From Pseudomonas sp. IB20 (lineage in GTDB: Bacteria; Pseudomonadota; Gammaproteobacteria; Pseudomonadales; Pseudomonadaceae), in contig NZ_CP046103.1 of assembly GCF_009707325.1 (NCBI RefSeq), positions 3,978,744 to 4,042,743 on the forward strand: DNA of 64,000 nucleotides, in the 5' to 3' direction. Below are positions 41,650-49,621 of this stretch, one piece after another; positions within the stretch are counted from its first letter, which is position 1, and each line of letters begins with the position of its first letter. The position numbers and the translations under genes were made by a program. The notes under the pieces are model-generated. The model made no database searches. It had not been told where the DNA came from and was given only the letters and a program-made list of their open reading frames with translations.

Positions 41650-42550
41650 TACGCTTGGTCCTCAGCTCGGAGTACAGGTAAGGCACGATGATCGCGAGGA
41701 TCGCACCGAGCATCAGGATTGCACTGGCAGAGCCCATGCCCATCTGGCCACGACTGAAGGTGAACGAGTACATGAACATCGCGGGCAAGTCGGACGAGTA
41801 GCCCGGGCCACCGGCGGTCATTGCCGCAACCAAGTCGAAGCTCTTGATGGCGATGTGCGCCAGGATCATCACCGCACTGAAGAACACCGGACGCAGGCTT
41901 GGCAGTACCACGCTCCAGTAGATACGCGGCAGGCTCGCGCCGTCTATCTGGGCGGCACGGATGATCGACTGATCAACGCCACGCAGGCCAGCGAGGAACA
42001 TCGCCATGATGAAGCCGGAGGCTTGCCACACGGCAGCAATCACCAGGCAATACACAACGCGGTCCGGGTCGATCAGCCAATCCAAGCGGAAGCCTTCCCA
42101 GCCCCAGTCACGCAGGAGTTTGTCCAGGCCCATGCCCGGGTTGAGCAGCCATTTCCAGGCAGTACCGGTGACGATCATCGAGAGCGCCATCGGGTACAGG
42201 TAAATGGTGCGAATAAAACCTTCGCGCCGGATTTTCTGGTCGAGGAAAATCGCCAGGGTCACGCCAATCACCAAGGTGATGCCGATAAACATCCCGCCAA
42301 AAACAGCCAGGTTCTTGCTCGCTACCCACCAGCGGTCGTTGTCGAACAACCGCGCGTATTGCGCAAGCCCCGCCCATTTGTAGCTTGGCAGGAACGTGGA
42401 AGTGGTGAACGACAGAACGAACGTCCACAGGATGTAGCCATAAAAGCCCACCAGCACGATGAGCATGCTGGGCGCCAGCACCAGTTTAGGGAGCCAGCGC
42501 TGCAGTGCATCGAACGGCGAGGCCTTGCTGAACACAGCAACAGAACTCAT
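41642..42550 (-). CDS. gtsB: Glucose ABC transporter permease GtsB
   Basis: A 302-residue inner-membrane permease with an N-terminal helix at about residues 25-50 (LVLAPSMLIVLVGFYGYILW) and five or more further helices. The EAA loop reads DQSIIRAAQIDGASLPRIYW, SVVLPSLRP. It partners with GtsC in glucose import. The gene is 89 bases downstream of gtsA, a gap that holds a 12-bp hairpin likely to lower its expression relative to the binding protein. Confidence 0.93.
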   Translation of the reverse strand: MSSVAVFSKASPFDALQRWLPKLVLAPSMLIVLVGFYGYILWTFVLSFTTSTFLPSYKWAGLAQYARLFDNDRWWVASKNLAVFGGMFIGITLVIGVTLAIFLDQKIRREGFIRTIYLYPMALSMIVTGTAWKWLLNPGMGLDKLLRDWGWEGFRLDWLIDPDRVVYCLVIAAVWQASGFIMAMFLAGLRGVDQSIIRAAQIDGASLPRIYWSVVLPSLRPVFFSAVMILAHIAIKSFDLVAAMTAGGPGYSSDLPAMFMYSFTFSRGQMGMGSASAILMLGAILAIIVPYLYSELRTKRND

Positions 42551-42589
42551 GGGAAAATCCAGTACAGAGAAAAGGACTACAGGAACAAG

Positions 42590-42624
42590 CCTTGTGAGGG
42601 GTCAGGGGGTTTCCCCTCACAAGG
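42590..42624 (-). terminator. Intra-operon hairpin between gtsA and gtsB
   Basis: A perfect 12-bp stem, CCTTGTGAGGGG with CCCCTCACAAGG around an 11-base loop, and no T-tract. Such hairpins after binding-protein genes stabilise the upstream message and reduce permease expression. Confidence 0.75.
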
Positions 42625-42639
42625 ACCAGCTGCTAACCG

Positions 42640-43926
42640 TTACTTGGCAGACTTGATCGCAGCGCCGAGTTTCTTGGCGGTGTCGGCCGGGTCGGCTTTC
42701 GGGTCGTTGATGAAGTTGGTCACGACATCAAAGAACGCACCTTGCACAGCCAGGGTGGTGGCCATGTTGTGCGCCATGCTTGGCTGCAGGCCGCCGGTTT
42801 TGGCGTCTGCCAGGAAGTCTTTGGCTGCGGTCTGGGCGCAGGAGTCGAACCCGTACGATTCCATTTTGTTCAGCATGTCGACCCGAACCGGAATCGAGCC
42901 TTTGTTGATGCTGAAGACTTTCTGGAAGTTCTCACCCAGCACGACTTTGGCGATGTCCTGCTGACCGGCAGCAGTGCCTTTGTCTTTCTGCTTGAACACC
43001 GCCAGGGAGTCGATGTTGTAGGTGAAGGCTTTGTCGGTGCCTGGGAAGGCTACGCACTCGTAGTCTTTACCGGCGACTTTCTTGGCGGCAGTCCACTCGG
43101 ACTTGGCCCAGTCACCCATGATCTGCATGCCGGCCTTGCCGTTGATGACCTTGCCTGCTTCGAGGTTCCAGTCCTGGCCTTTGCCGTCGACGTCCATGTA
43201 GGTCGCGACTTTCTTCAGCTCGGTCAGGGACTTGACCATTTCAGGACCGGTCAGCGCAGCGTTATCCAGGTCGACCAGGGCTTTCTTGTAGCCATCAGCC
43301 CCCATCACCGACAGTACGACCGCTTCGAATACGGTGCTGTCCTGCCAAGGCTGGCCACCGTGGGCGAGCGCAATGAAGCCCGCGGCCTTGAGCTTGTCAC
43401 CGGCTGCGTAGAATTCTTCGAGGGTGGTCGGGTTCTTGGTGATACCGGCTTTCTTGAAGACTTCCGGGTTGATCCACAGCCAGTTAACGCGGTGGATGTT
43501 GACCGGTACGGCGACGTAGTCACCTTCGTACTTCACGGTGTCGGAGACTTTCTTGTCGAGCAGGGAGTCCCACTTTTCTTCTTTGGCGACGTCTTTGAGC
43601 ACGTCGGTGTCGAGCAAGCCGGTGGACGCCCATTCCTGGATGTCGGGGCCTTTGATCTGGGCAACGCCGGGTGGGTTGCCGGCGACTGCGCGGCTTTTCA
43701 GCACAGTCATCGCGGTGGCACCACCGCCACCTGCGACGGCACCGTCTTTCCAGGTGAAGCCGTCTTTTTCAACTTGGGCCTTCAGGACATCTACAGCCGC
43801 CTTTTCACCGCCGGAGGTCCACCAATGCACAACTTCAACCGTCCCTTTCGAGTCGGCGGCAAATGCACTGAGGGGAAACAACGAGGCAATGGAAATAGCA
43901 ACGGCGAGGCGATTAATCGCGTTCAT
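42640..43926 (-). CDS. gtsA: Glucose-binding protein GtsA
   Basis: A 428-residue periplasmic sugar-binding protein, class CUT1. The signal peptide is residues 1-23 (MNAINRLAVAISIASLFPLS, cleavage after AFA). The mature start EVVHWWTSGGEKAAVDVLKA and the later NIHRVNWLWINPEVFKKAGI, ALAHGGQPWQDSTVFEAVVL and GKAGMQIMGDWAKSEWTAAK are typical of glucose/mannose-binding proteins of this family. It delivers glucose from OprB to GtsBCD. A 70-bp promoter module with a perfect 8-4-8 palindrome lies upstream, and an AACAACAAGAA motif lies in the leader. Confidence 0.95.
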   Translation of the reverse strand: MNAINRLAVAISIASLFPLSAFAADSKGTVEVVHWWTSGGEKAAVDVLKAQVEKDGFTWKDGAVAGGGGATAMTVLKSRAVAGNPPGVAQIKGPDIQEWASTGLLDTDVLKDVAKEEKWDSLLDKKVSDTVKYEGDYVAVPVNIHRVNWLWINPEVFKKAGITKNPTTLEEFYAAGDKLKAAGFIALAHGGQPWQDSTVFEAVVLSVMGADGYKKALVDLDNAALTGPEMVKSLTELKKVATYMDVDGKGQDWNLEAGKVINGKAGMQIMGDWAKSEWTAAKKVAGKDYECVAFPGTDKAFTYNIDSLAVFKQKDKGTAAGQQDIAKVVLGENFQKVFSINKGSIPVRVDMLNKMESYGFDSCAQTAAKDFLADAKTGGLQPSMAHNMATTLAVQGAFFDVVTNFINDPKADPADTAKKLGAAIKSAK

Positions 43927-43937
43927 CTGAGTACCTT

Positions 43938-43948
43938 TTCTTGTTGTT
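43938..43948 (-). promoter_or_regulatory. CA motif before gtsA
   Basis: The coding strand reads AACAACAAGAA immediately upstream of the AAAGG ribosome site, an exact AA-N-AA-N-AA-N-AA run expected to bind Hfq-Crc. Confidence 0.6.
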
Positions 43949-44027
43949 ATGCATGCAAGTCTAGAGCTTGCGCTGCACGGAGTTTAAACAGGGATTTTCC
44001 AGGCGCAGGTAACAAAGGGACGTACAA

Positions 44028-44047
44028 ATGTCACCACTTGGTGACAT
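44028..44047. promoter_or_regulatory. Palindromic operator candidate before gtsA
   Basis: ATGTCACC-ACTT-GGTGACAT, perfect 8-base arms. It lies 102-121 bases before the gtsA start and covers the last five codons and stop of the upstream epimerase gene, whose protein therefore ends CYVTKW. A near-identical site (45372-45391) precedes that epimerase gene at the same place in a related promoter module. The binding protein is unknown. Confidence 0.7.
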
Positions 44048-45290
44048 AGCAGCCCTGCCCTAACGCACTGGTCATGCTGGGTGACAAGGGTAGCGCAGGC
44101 AGCACCACCGCTTGCCAGGCGTGATAAAGGTCCGGTTTACCGCCCCAGATCTTGCTGCTGGGTTGGTTGTGTGGGCTGAGTTCGTGGTGCCAGCTGCCAC
44201 GGATGCGGTCGATAAAGTGGCTTTCGCAGAACTCCCAGAACCGCCGATACCAGGTTTCGTAATGCAGCTCACCGGTGCGCTTGAGCAACGCTTGGGCGGC
44301 GGCGCTGGCTTCGGCATGGGTCCAGTGCAGGCGCTCGCGCACCACCGGGCGGTGGTTCCAGTCCAGGGTGTAGACGATGCCGGGCGCACCATCTACGGCC
44401 CAGGCGTATTCGCAGGCGCTGGCGAACAGGCCTTGAGCATCGGTTACCAGCCAGTCCGGCGTGGCCAACCCGGCTTGCAGGCGCGCGGCTTCCAGGTGCA
44501 GCACCAGCCGCGCCCATTCAAAACCGTGGCCGGGGGTGATGCCATAAGGGCGGAAACCGTCGGCAGGGTTGTCTTCGTTGTAGCCGAGCAGTGGCTTCCA
44601 GTGGGCGTCGAAGTGCTCAATGACCATGAACTGGTTGCCGGCGGCGTGGGTGTGGATAACACGTTCGACGATGCGCAATGCGCGGTCGAGCCAGCGCGTG
44701 TCACCGGTCACATCGGCCAGGGCCAGGAATGCTTCGGTGGCGTGCATGTTGCTGTTGGCGCCGCGATAAGCCTCAACACCGCTCCAGCCCTGGGCAAAGG
44801 ATTCGAGCATGACGCCTTCCTCCTCGCTCCAGAAGAACTGGTCGATGATGTGCACGGCGTCGTTCAAGAGGTTTTGTGCACCGGGCGCGCCCGCCACCAC
44901 CGCCGAACTGGCGGCCAGGGCGACGAACGCATGCAGGTAAGCGGCCTTGCCACGGTTGCCATCCACGGCATGGGGCGCGGCAAACCAACCGCCGTGCTCG
45001 CTATCGCGTAATGGCCCGCTGAGCGCCGCAACGCCGTGCGCCACCAGGTCGGCATAACCGGGCAACCCCATGGCGTGGGCCATGGCGAAGCTGTGGGTCA
45101 TGCGGGCGGTGTTCATGGTTTCGGCGTGGGCATCGGCCGGCAGTTGGCCGTTGTCGTCGAGGTTGCCGAAGCCATCTGGCAGGCGCGAGGCCTTGGCGAA
45201 TGCTAGCAGGCGCAGGCCTTCGTGGGCGAGCCAAGTGTGATGGGCAGGTGCGTTCAGCCAACTGCTGGCAGGCAGTGGTTGCGTGGTCAT
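44031..45290 (-). CDS. AGE family epimerase/isomerase (mannose-isomerase-like)
   Basis: A 419-residue (alpha/alpha)6-barrel sugar isomerase. Family features are TMNTARMTHSFAMAHAMGLP, with the Arg and His of the active site; NMHATEAFLALADVTGDTRW; and GITPGHGFEWARLVLHLEAA, with further catalytic His and Glu. The pattern is closer to YihS/mannose isomerase (mannose to fructose) than to N-acylglucosamine 2-epimerase. No signal peptide is present. It lies just upstream of gtsA but has its own promoter module. The last codons (CYVTKW) are formed by the gtsA operator, so the C-terminus may have been trimmed or extended. Confidence 0.88.
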   Translation of the reverse strand: MTTQPLPASSWLNAPAHHTWLAHEGLRLLAFAKASRLPDGFGNLDDNGQLPADAHAETMNTARMTHSFAMAHAMGLPGYADLVAHGVAALSGPLRDSEHGGWFAAPHAVDGNRGKAAYLHAFVALAASSAVVAGAPGAQNLLNDAVHIIDQFFWSEEEGVMLESFAQGWSGVEAYRGANSNMHATEAFLALADVTGDTRWLDRALRIVERVIHTHAAGNQFMVIEHFDAHWKPLLGYNEDNPADGFRPYGITPGHGFEWARLVLHLEAARLQAGLATPDWLVTDAQGLFASACEYAWAVDGAPGIVYTLDWNHRPVVRERLHWTHAEASAAAQALLKRTGELHYETWYRRFWEFCESHFIDRIRGSWHHELSPHNQPSSKIWGGKPDLYHAWQAVVLPALPLSPSMTSALGQGCYVTKW

Positions 45291-45299
45291 AGGTAGCCC

Positions 45300-45310
45300 T
45301 TATTATTTTT
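45300..45310 (-). promoter_or_regulatory. CA-type motif before the AGE gene
   Basis: The coding strand reads AAAAATAATAA directly before the AAGGG ribosome site, fitting AA-N-AA-N-AA. It supports joint Hfq/Crc control of the epimerase gene and gts operon. Confidence 0.45.
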
Positions 45311-45327
45311 TATGGGATGACCGGAGT

Positions 45328-46215
45328 CTAAACAAGGGTGAGATCAGGGCAAGTAACGAAGGGGAACGGAAATGTCACCAGCCGGTGACAATTCAAAAGA
45401 TGGTCCCTGATCTTCGCTGGCGCGTTGAGCTGTTGCTGCAGGTTTTGCACTTGGCTTTGCAGGGTGGTGATATTGCGCGTGGTCTGGATGCGGAACACAT
45501 CAAACTCTTTATTGGTCGGCGCATCGCTGTTAACCGTCGGGTTGTCCTGCGCGCTTTTGAGCACCACGAGGTCCTGTTCCAGGCGGGCAATGGCCGCGCT
45601 CGGGTTGCCCTGTTTCTTCAGGGTGGCCACGTCGGCAGACAGATCCTTGACTTCACCTTGCGCCGCTTTGAGGGTTGCCACTGCGTCGGTCAGCGCCTGC
45701 ACCTGGCCCTGCAACTTGGCATTCGCGCTCGACAGGTCGGCGGTGCTGGCGGTCATTTGTGCCAGGCGCTGGTCCAGTTCGGAGGCCTGGCCGGCGACGC
45801 CGACCTGCTGCTTGCCTTGCTCCTGTAACTGCGCTTCCAACTGCTTGATCTGCAACTTGAGCGCTTCACTGCCGTTGTTCACGCTGGCTTGGCTGGCCAC
45901 CACCTTGCCGGAAATATCCTGCAGGCGCCCCGCCGCTTCTTCGCTGATGCGCGCAAAGCTTTCCTGGGTAGCGACCAATTGCTGGCCCATCAGGGAAATC
46001 TGCTGGAAGCTCCACCAGGCAAGACCCGCAAAGGCGATCAACAGCGCGCCGACCAAAGCCCACAGCGGGCCGGTGCTGGCGCTCTTGACCTTGACCACCT
46101 TCGGATTGCGCGAGCGCACCGACGTGGCGGGGCTCGGCTCGAAATCATCATCGTCCCCGATGTCGGCCCGCAGGCTGGGAACGTTGTCGAAATCGTCTTT
46201 AGCATCGTTACGCAT
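45328..46215 (-). CDS. Membrane-anchored coiled-coil protein with altered C-terminus
   Basis: A 295-residue protein. An acidic cytoplasmic N-terminus (residues 1-45) leads into one membrane helix (GPLWALVGALLIAFAGLAWW, about 49-68). A long Gln/Ala-rich coiled coil (about 75-260) follows, lying outside the cytoplasm. I do not know its function; similar ATPase-like or structural proteins occur in Pseudomonas. The last 30 or so residues, from about PAKIRDHLL, are unlike the coiled coil and are encoded by the epimerase promoter and operator, ending CPDLTLV. I infer that the native stop was lost by a small deletion. AGGG precedes the ATG. Confidence 0.78.
   Translation of the reverse strand: MRNDAKDDFDNVPSLRADIGDDDDFEPSPATSVRSRNPKVVKVKSASTGPLWALVGALLIAFAGLAWWSFQQISLMGQQLVATQESFARISEEAAGRLQDISGKVVASQASVNNGSEALKLQIKQLEAQLQEQGKQQVGVAGQASELDQRLAQMTASTADLSSANAKLQGQVQALTDAVATLKAAQGEVKDLSADVATLKKQGNPSAAIARLEQDLVVLKSAQDNPTVNSDAPTNKEFDVFRIQTTRNITTLQSQVQNLQQQLNAPAKIRDHLLNCHRLVTFPFPFVTCPDLTLV
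45372..45391. promoter_or_regulatory. Palindromic operator candidate before the AGE gene
   Basis: ATGTCACC-AGCC-GGTGACAA: 7-base perfect arms around the same 4-base spacer as the gtsA site. The surrounding 45322-45391 aligns without gaps to 43978-44047, about 47 of 70 bases identical by my count. Confidence 0.68.
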
Positions 46216-46342
46216 GAATCAACCCTGAATCGGTGAGATAGCTACCTGAAAAGCCGAGCAGCGCGAGTATAAACCGCGCTTGCGCCGCACTGATCGACCC
46301 GGAACCGCGAATTCGGTTCCCGAAGTGTTGCCGGGTGTGAGC

Positions 46343-47341
46343 TTACTGGCGCCCCGGAGCCTGGGCTCGCCACCAACTGCAGAACTCGTCGAGTGCAGTC
46401 CATAAGCTGACCTTGGGCTCGTAGTCGAGATAATGCCTCGCCCGGCTGATATCGAGCGTGAAATCTTTGTTCATCACCTGCATGCCCAACCGCGACAGTG
46501 ACGGCTCCGGGCGCCCCGGCCACATCGCACAAAATGCCTCGTTCAACGCCGCCACGCTGTAGGACAAACCGTAAGAGCGATAACGCGTGACTTGGGGCAT
46601 GTCCATCTGGCGCATCACGTAGTTGACCACATCCCACACCGGCACCGGCGTGCCGTTGCTGATGTTGTAGGCCTTGCCCAGCGCCGAACCGGTGGCCAGC
46701 AAACTGCTCAGCAGCGCTTCATTGAGGTTGTGCACGCTGGTGAAGTCGACCTTGTTCAGGCCGTCGCCGACGATAGCCAGGCGGTTCTTGCGCTGCATGT
46801 TCAACAGGCGCGGGAAGATGCTCATGTCACCGGCACCGGTAACAAAGCGCGGGCGCAGGGCCAGCACTTCCAGGCCGAACTCCTGGGCGCCGAACACTTT
46901 CTGTTCCGCCAGGTACTTGGTGGCGGCGTAGGGATGCTTGAAGCGCTTGGGCACTTGTTCTTCCGTCAGGCCGAGGTGGTCGCGCCCGTCGAAGTAGATC
47001 GACGGCGATGACAAGTGCACCAGTCGCCCGACGCGTTGCTTGAGGCAGGCTTCAACCACGTTTTCGGTGACCAGCACATTGCCTTGATGGAAGTCCTGAT
47101 ACTTGCCCCACAGCCCGACGGCGCCGGCGCAATGCACCACGGCTTCAACATCGCGGCACAGGTGGCGCACCAGATCGGCGTCGTTCAAATCACCCTGGAT
47201 AAACTCGGCGCCGCGCCGTACCAGGTGCTCCACACCTTCGGCGCGCCGCCCGTTGACCCGCACGTCCAGGCCTTGCTCCAGAGCGAAACGCGCAAAGCGC
47301 CCGCCGATGAAGCCGCTTGCGCCGGTGACCAGAATCTTCAT
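46343..47341 (-). CDS. NAD-dependent epimerase/dehydratase family protein
   Basis: A 332-residue extended SDR. The nucleotide site is VTGASGFIGGRFARFALEQG (about residues 5-24); the catalytic residues lie in HLSSPSIYFDG and HPYAATKYLAEQKV (Y and K of YxxxK). The C-terminal part (RPRFVTGAGDMSIFPRLLNM, NKVDFTSVHNLNEALLSSLL) resembles 3-beta-hydroxysteroid dehydrogenase/isomerase and OleD-like reductases. The substrate is unknown. GGAGG precedes ATG 47341, and the reading to 47374 has no ribosome site. It is not clearly linked to its neighbours. Confidence 0.85.
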   Translation of the reverse strand: MKILVTGASGFIGGRFARFALEQGLDVRVNGRRAEGVEHLVRRGAEFIQGDLNDADLVRHLCRDVEAVVHCAGAVGLWGKYQDFHQGNVLVTENVVEACLKQRVGRLVHLSSPSIYFDGRDHLGLTEEQVPKRFKHPYAATKYLAEQKVFGAQEFGLEVLALRPRFVTGAGDMSIFPRLLNMQRKNRLAIVGDGLNKVDFTSVHNLNEALLSSLLATGSALGKAYNISNGTPVPVWDVVNYVMRQMDMPQVTRYRSYGLSYSVAALNEAFCAMWPGRPEPSLSRLGMQVMNKDFTLDISRARHYLDYEPKVSLWTALDEFCSWWRAQAPGRQ

Positions 47342-47439
47342 GTAGCCTCCTACGGATGCAGCTGCCAGCGTCAAGCTTCAAGCCACAAGTTAAAAACGAT
47401 CCGCAAGCTTTTCTCTTGCAGCTTGCAGCTTGACGCTTG

Positions 47440-48336
47440 TTACTGCTGATAGGGCACCAACCATTGGCCACAGGCCTGGGCCAGATGGTCGGTCAACAGG
47501 CCCAACAACTGCCCGCCACTGCGCCAATGATGCCAGTACAACGGCACATCGATGGGCTTATATGGCAATAACTCGACTAATACGCCGGTTTGCAGCTGGT
47601 CGCGCACCTGTAATTCCGGCACCAGCCCCCAGCCCAGGCCGGCTTCCGTCAAGCGGATAAAGCCTTCGGAGGATGGGCATAAATGGTGTTCGAAACCGCC
47701 GTCCACGCCCAAGGACGCCAGGTAACGGTGCTGCAGGAAATCATCCGGGCCGAACACCAGCGCCGGCGTTCGCGCCAATTGATCGGCACGCACGCCCTCA
47801 GGGAAATGCCGCGCAATAAAAGCCGGGCTGGCCAGCGCGCGATAGCGCATGGCACCGAGCAACAGGCTGCGCGCGCCGGCCACGGGGCGCTCGCTGGCGC
47901 AAATGCAGGCCGCCACTTCACCGGCGCGCATGCGTTTAAGGCCCACAGTCTGGTCTTCCACCACCAGGTCCAGCAGCAAATGCTGCTCGGCGCAAAAGTC
48001 GCTGACAGCCTCAGCCCACCAAGTGGCGAGGCTGTCGGCATTCAGTGCGATGCGCAGGCGCTCGGGCATGCCCTCCTCGTCCAGCGCCGGCACCTGGCTT
48101 TGCAGGTCGCGCTCGAGCAAGCGCACCTGTTGCACATGGTTGAGCAGGCGCCGGCCGATTTCGGTAGGTGTGGGCGGTGTGGCCCGCACCAGCACCGGCT
48201 GGCCGACACGCGCCTCAAGCAACTTGATGCGCTGGGAGATCGCCGACTGCGACAACCCCAGCACCTGGGCGCCGCGCTCAAAGCCGGCCTGTTCCACCAC
48301 CGCCGCCAGGGCGGAAAGCAATTTATAGTCGAACAT
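47440..48336 (-). CDS. argP: LysR-family regulator ArgP
   Basis: A 298-residue LysR regulator of the ArgP/IciA type. The helix-turn-helix covers residues 2-60 (DYKLLSALAAVVEQAGFERG, AQVLGLSQSAISQRIKLLEA) and the effector domain the rest (LNADSLATWWAEAVSDFCAE). In relatives ArgP activates the arginine/lysine exporter gene argO, with Lys and Arg as effectors. Here argO lies divergently, one gene away, which supports the call. ATG 48336 is used; the long upstream reading crosses the divergent promoter and the next gene. Confidence 0.9.
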   Translation of the reverse strand: MFDYKLLSALAAVVEQAGFERGAQVLGLSQSAISQRIKLLEARVGQPVLVRATPPTPTEIGRRLLNHVQQVRLLERDLQSQVPALDEEGMPERLRIALNADSLATWWAEAVSDFCAEQHLLLDLVVEDQTVGLKRMRAGEVAACICASERPVAGARSLLLGAMRYRALASPAFIARHFPEGVRADQLARTPALVFGPDDFLQHRYLASLGVDGGFEHHLCPSSEGFIRLTEAGLGWGLVPELQVRDQLQTGVLVELLPYKPIDVPLYWHHWRSGGQLLGLLTDHLAQACGQWLVPYQQ

Positions 48337-48436
48337 CAGTTTCTCTAATGGGCGATCAGCAATATTGGTTTTTCTTATACAGCCTAGCCCATGAGAATGA
48401 CCAGCATTGAGTCTCTCTCTATTAAGGAACCCACAC

Positions 48437-48838
48437 ATGGCTGGCGAAACCGCCCTGGCAACCCTGCTGCGCAGCATGAGCCCACAGCTCAATGAGGGCG
48501 ATTATGTGTTCTGCACCCTGCCCGACAACCGTATCCCGCCCGGCTGCGAGGTGATCGGCAGCTTCCGCGAGCAGGAAGGCCTGACGTTGATCCTGGACCG
48601 CCAACACGCTGAACAGGCCGGATTGGCCTTCGACTATGTCGCCGCGTGGATCACCTTGAACGTGCATTCGGCCTTGGAGGCGGTAGGCCTGACCGCTGCC
48701 TTCGCCAGCGCCTTGGGCAAGGCCGGCATCAGTTGCAACGTGATCGCCGGCTTTTATCACGACCACCTGTTTGTCGGCCGCAGCGATGCTGAGCGAGCCA
48801 TGGATGTATTGCGCCACTTGGCAGCAAACGCGGAGTAA
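48437..48838 (+). CDS. ACT-domain protein in the argP-argO locus
   Basis: A 133-residue protein of two small ACT-like (CASTOR/DUF2241-related) units: ALATLLRSMSPQLNEGDYVF, then CTLPDNRIPPGCEVIGSFRE and LEAVGLTAAFASALGKAGIS, CNVIAGFYHDHLFVGRSDAE. ACT domains bind amino acids, so a sensor of Lys or Arg is plausible beside the exporter. AAGGA precedes the ATG. The next gene, argO, begins 5 bases after the stop, so they form an operon. Confidence 0.87.
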   Translation: MAGETALATLLRSMSPQLNEGDYVFCTLPDNRIPPGCEVIGSFREQEGLTLILDRQHAEQAGLAFDYVAAWITLNVHSALEAVGLTAAFASALGKAGISCNVIAGFYHDHLFVGRSDAERAMDVLRHLAANAE

Positions 48839-48843
48839 AGGTT

Positions 48844-49443
48844 ATGTGGCAAAGCTACGTGAACGGGCTGCTGGTAGCCCTCGGCCTGATCATGGCGATC
48901 GGCACCCAGAATGCGTTTGTGTTGGCGCAAAGCCTGCGCCGTGAGCATCACCTACCGGTGGCGGCGCTGTGCATCGTATGTGATGCGATTCTGGTGGCTG
49001 CCGGGGTATTCGGCCTGGCCACAGTGCTGGCACAAAACCCGCTGCTGCTGGCGGTTGCCCGTTGGGGCGGCGCGGCGTTCCTGCTGTGGTACGGCACCTT
49101 GGCGCTGCGTCGCGCGTTTTCCAAGCAAAGCCTAGGTCAAGGCGAAAACCTCAAGGTGCGCTCCCTGCGCGCGGTGTTACTCAGCGCCCTGGCGGTGACG
49201 TTGCTCAATCCGCATGTGTATTTGGACACCGTCTTGCTGATTGGCTCTTTAGGCGCTCAGCAAACTGAACCCGGCGCCTACGTGGCCGGCGCGGCCAGCG
49301 CGTCGTTCCTGTGGTTCGCCACCCTGGCATTAGGCGCCGCGTGGTTGGCGCCGTGGCTGGCACGCCCTGCTACCTGGCGGCTGCTGGACCTTTTGGTGGC
49401 GGTCATGATGTTCAGCGTGGCGTATCAATTGATCAGTGCTTGA
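48844..49443 (+). CDS. argO: LysE/ArgO family amino acid exporter
   Basis: A 199-residue inner-membrane exporter with six hydrophobic helices. The start YVNGLLVALGLIMAIGTQNA matches LysE/ArgO, with the conserved GTQNAFVLAQSLRREH motif in loop 1, then ALAVTLLNPHVYLDTVLLIG. It exports basic amino acids such as arginine to prevent over-accumulation. It follows the ACT-domain gene by 5 bases, with AAAGG before ATG. Regulation by ArgP is inferred from linkage. Confidence 0.9.
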   Translation: MWQSYVNGLLVALGLIMAIGTQNAFVLAQSLRREHHLPVAALCIVCDAILVAAGVFGLATVLAQNPLLLAVARWGGAAFLLWYGTLALRRAFSKQSLGQGENLKVRSLRAVLLSALAVTLLNPHVYLDTVLLIGSLGAQQTEPGAYVAGAASASFLWFATLALGAAWLAPWLARPATWRLLDLLVAVMMFSVAYQLISA

Positions 49444-49621
49444 TGAATATTCCAAAACGCTCTGGAACCTCTATCCCACACAGTTGTTGCGTGGTTTTGC
49501 CGCACCCCCGGTGCTATGATCCGGACCCTGCGCCGCAAAGAGTACAAACTCCCCGGCGCTTGTTTGGCCGCCCGTGATCGGCCTTGCGCTCACCGCAACT
49601 GACCTGATTAGGAGAATCATC

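Noticed and set aside
44028..44047. The gtsA palindrome as an intrinsic terminator of the epimerase gene
   Set aside because: No T-tract follows, it overlaps the stop codon, and a near-identical copy sits in the same place of a related promoter module upstream, which favours an operator.
41606..44049. Long plus-strand frames opposite gtsB, gtsA and neighbours
   Set aside because: They are antisense shadows of a well-defined ABC importer operon.
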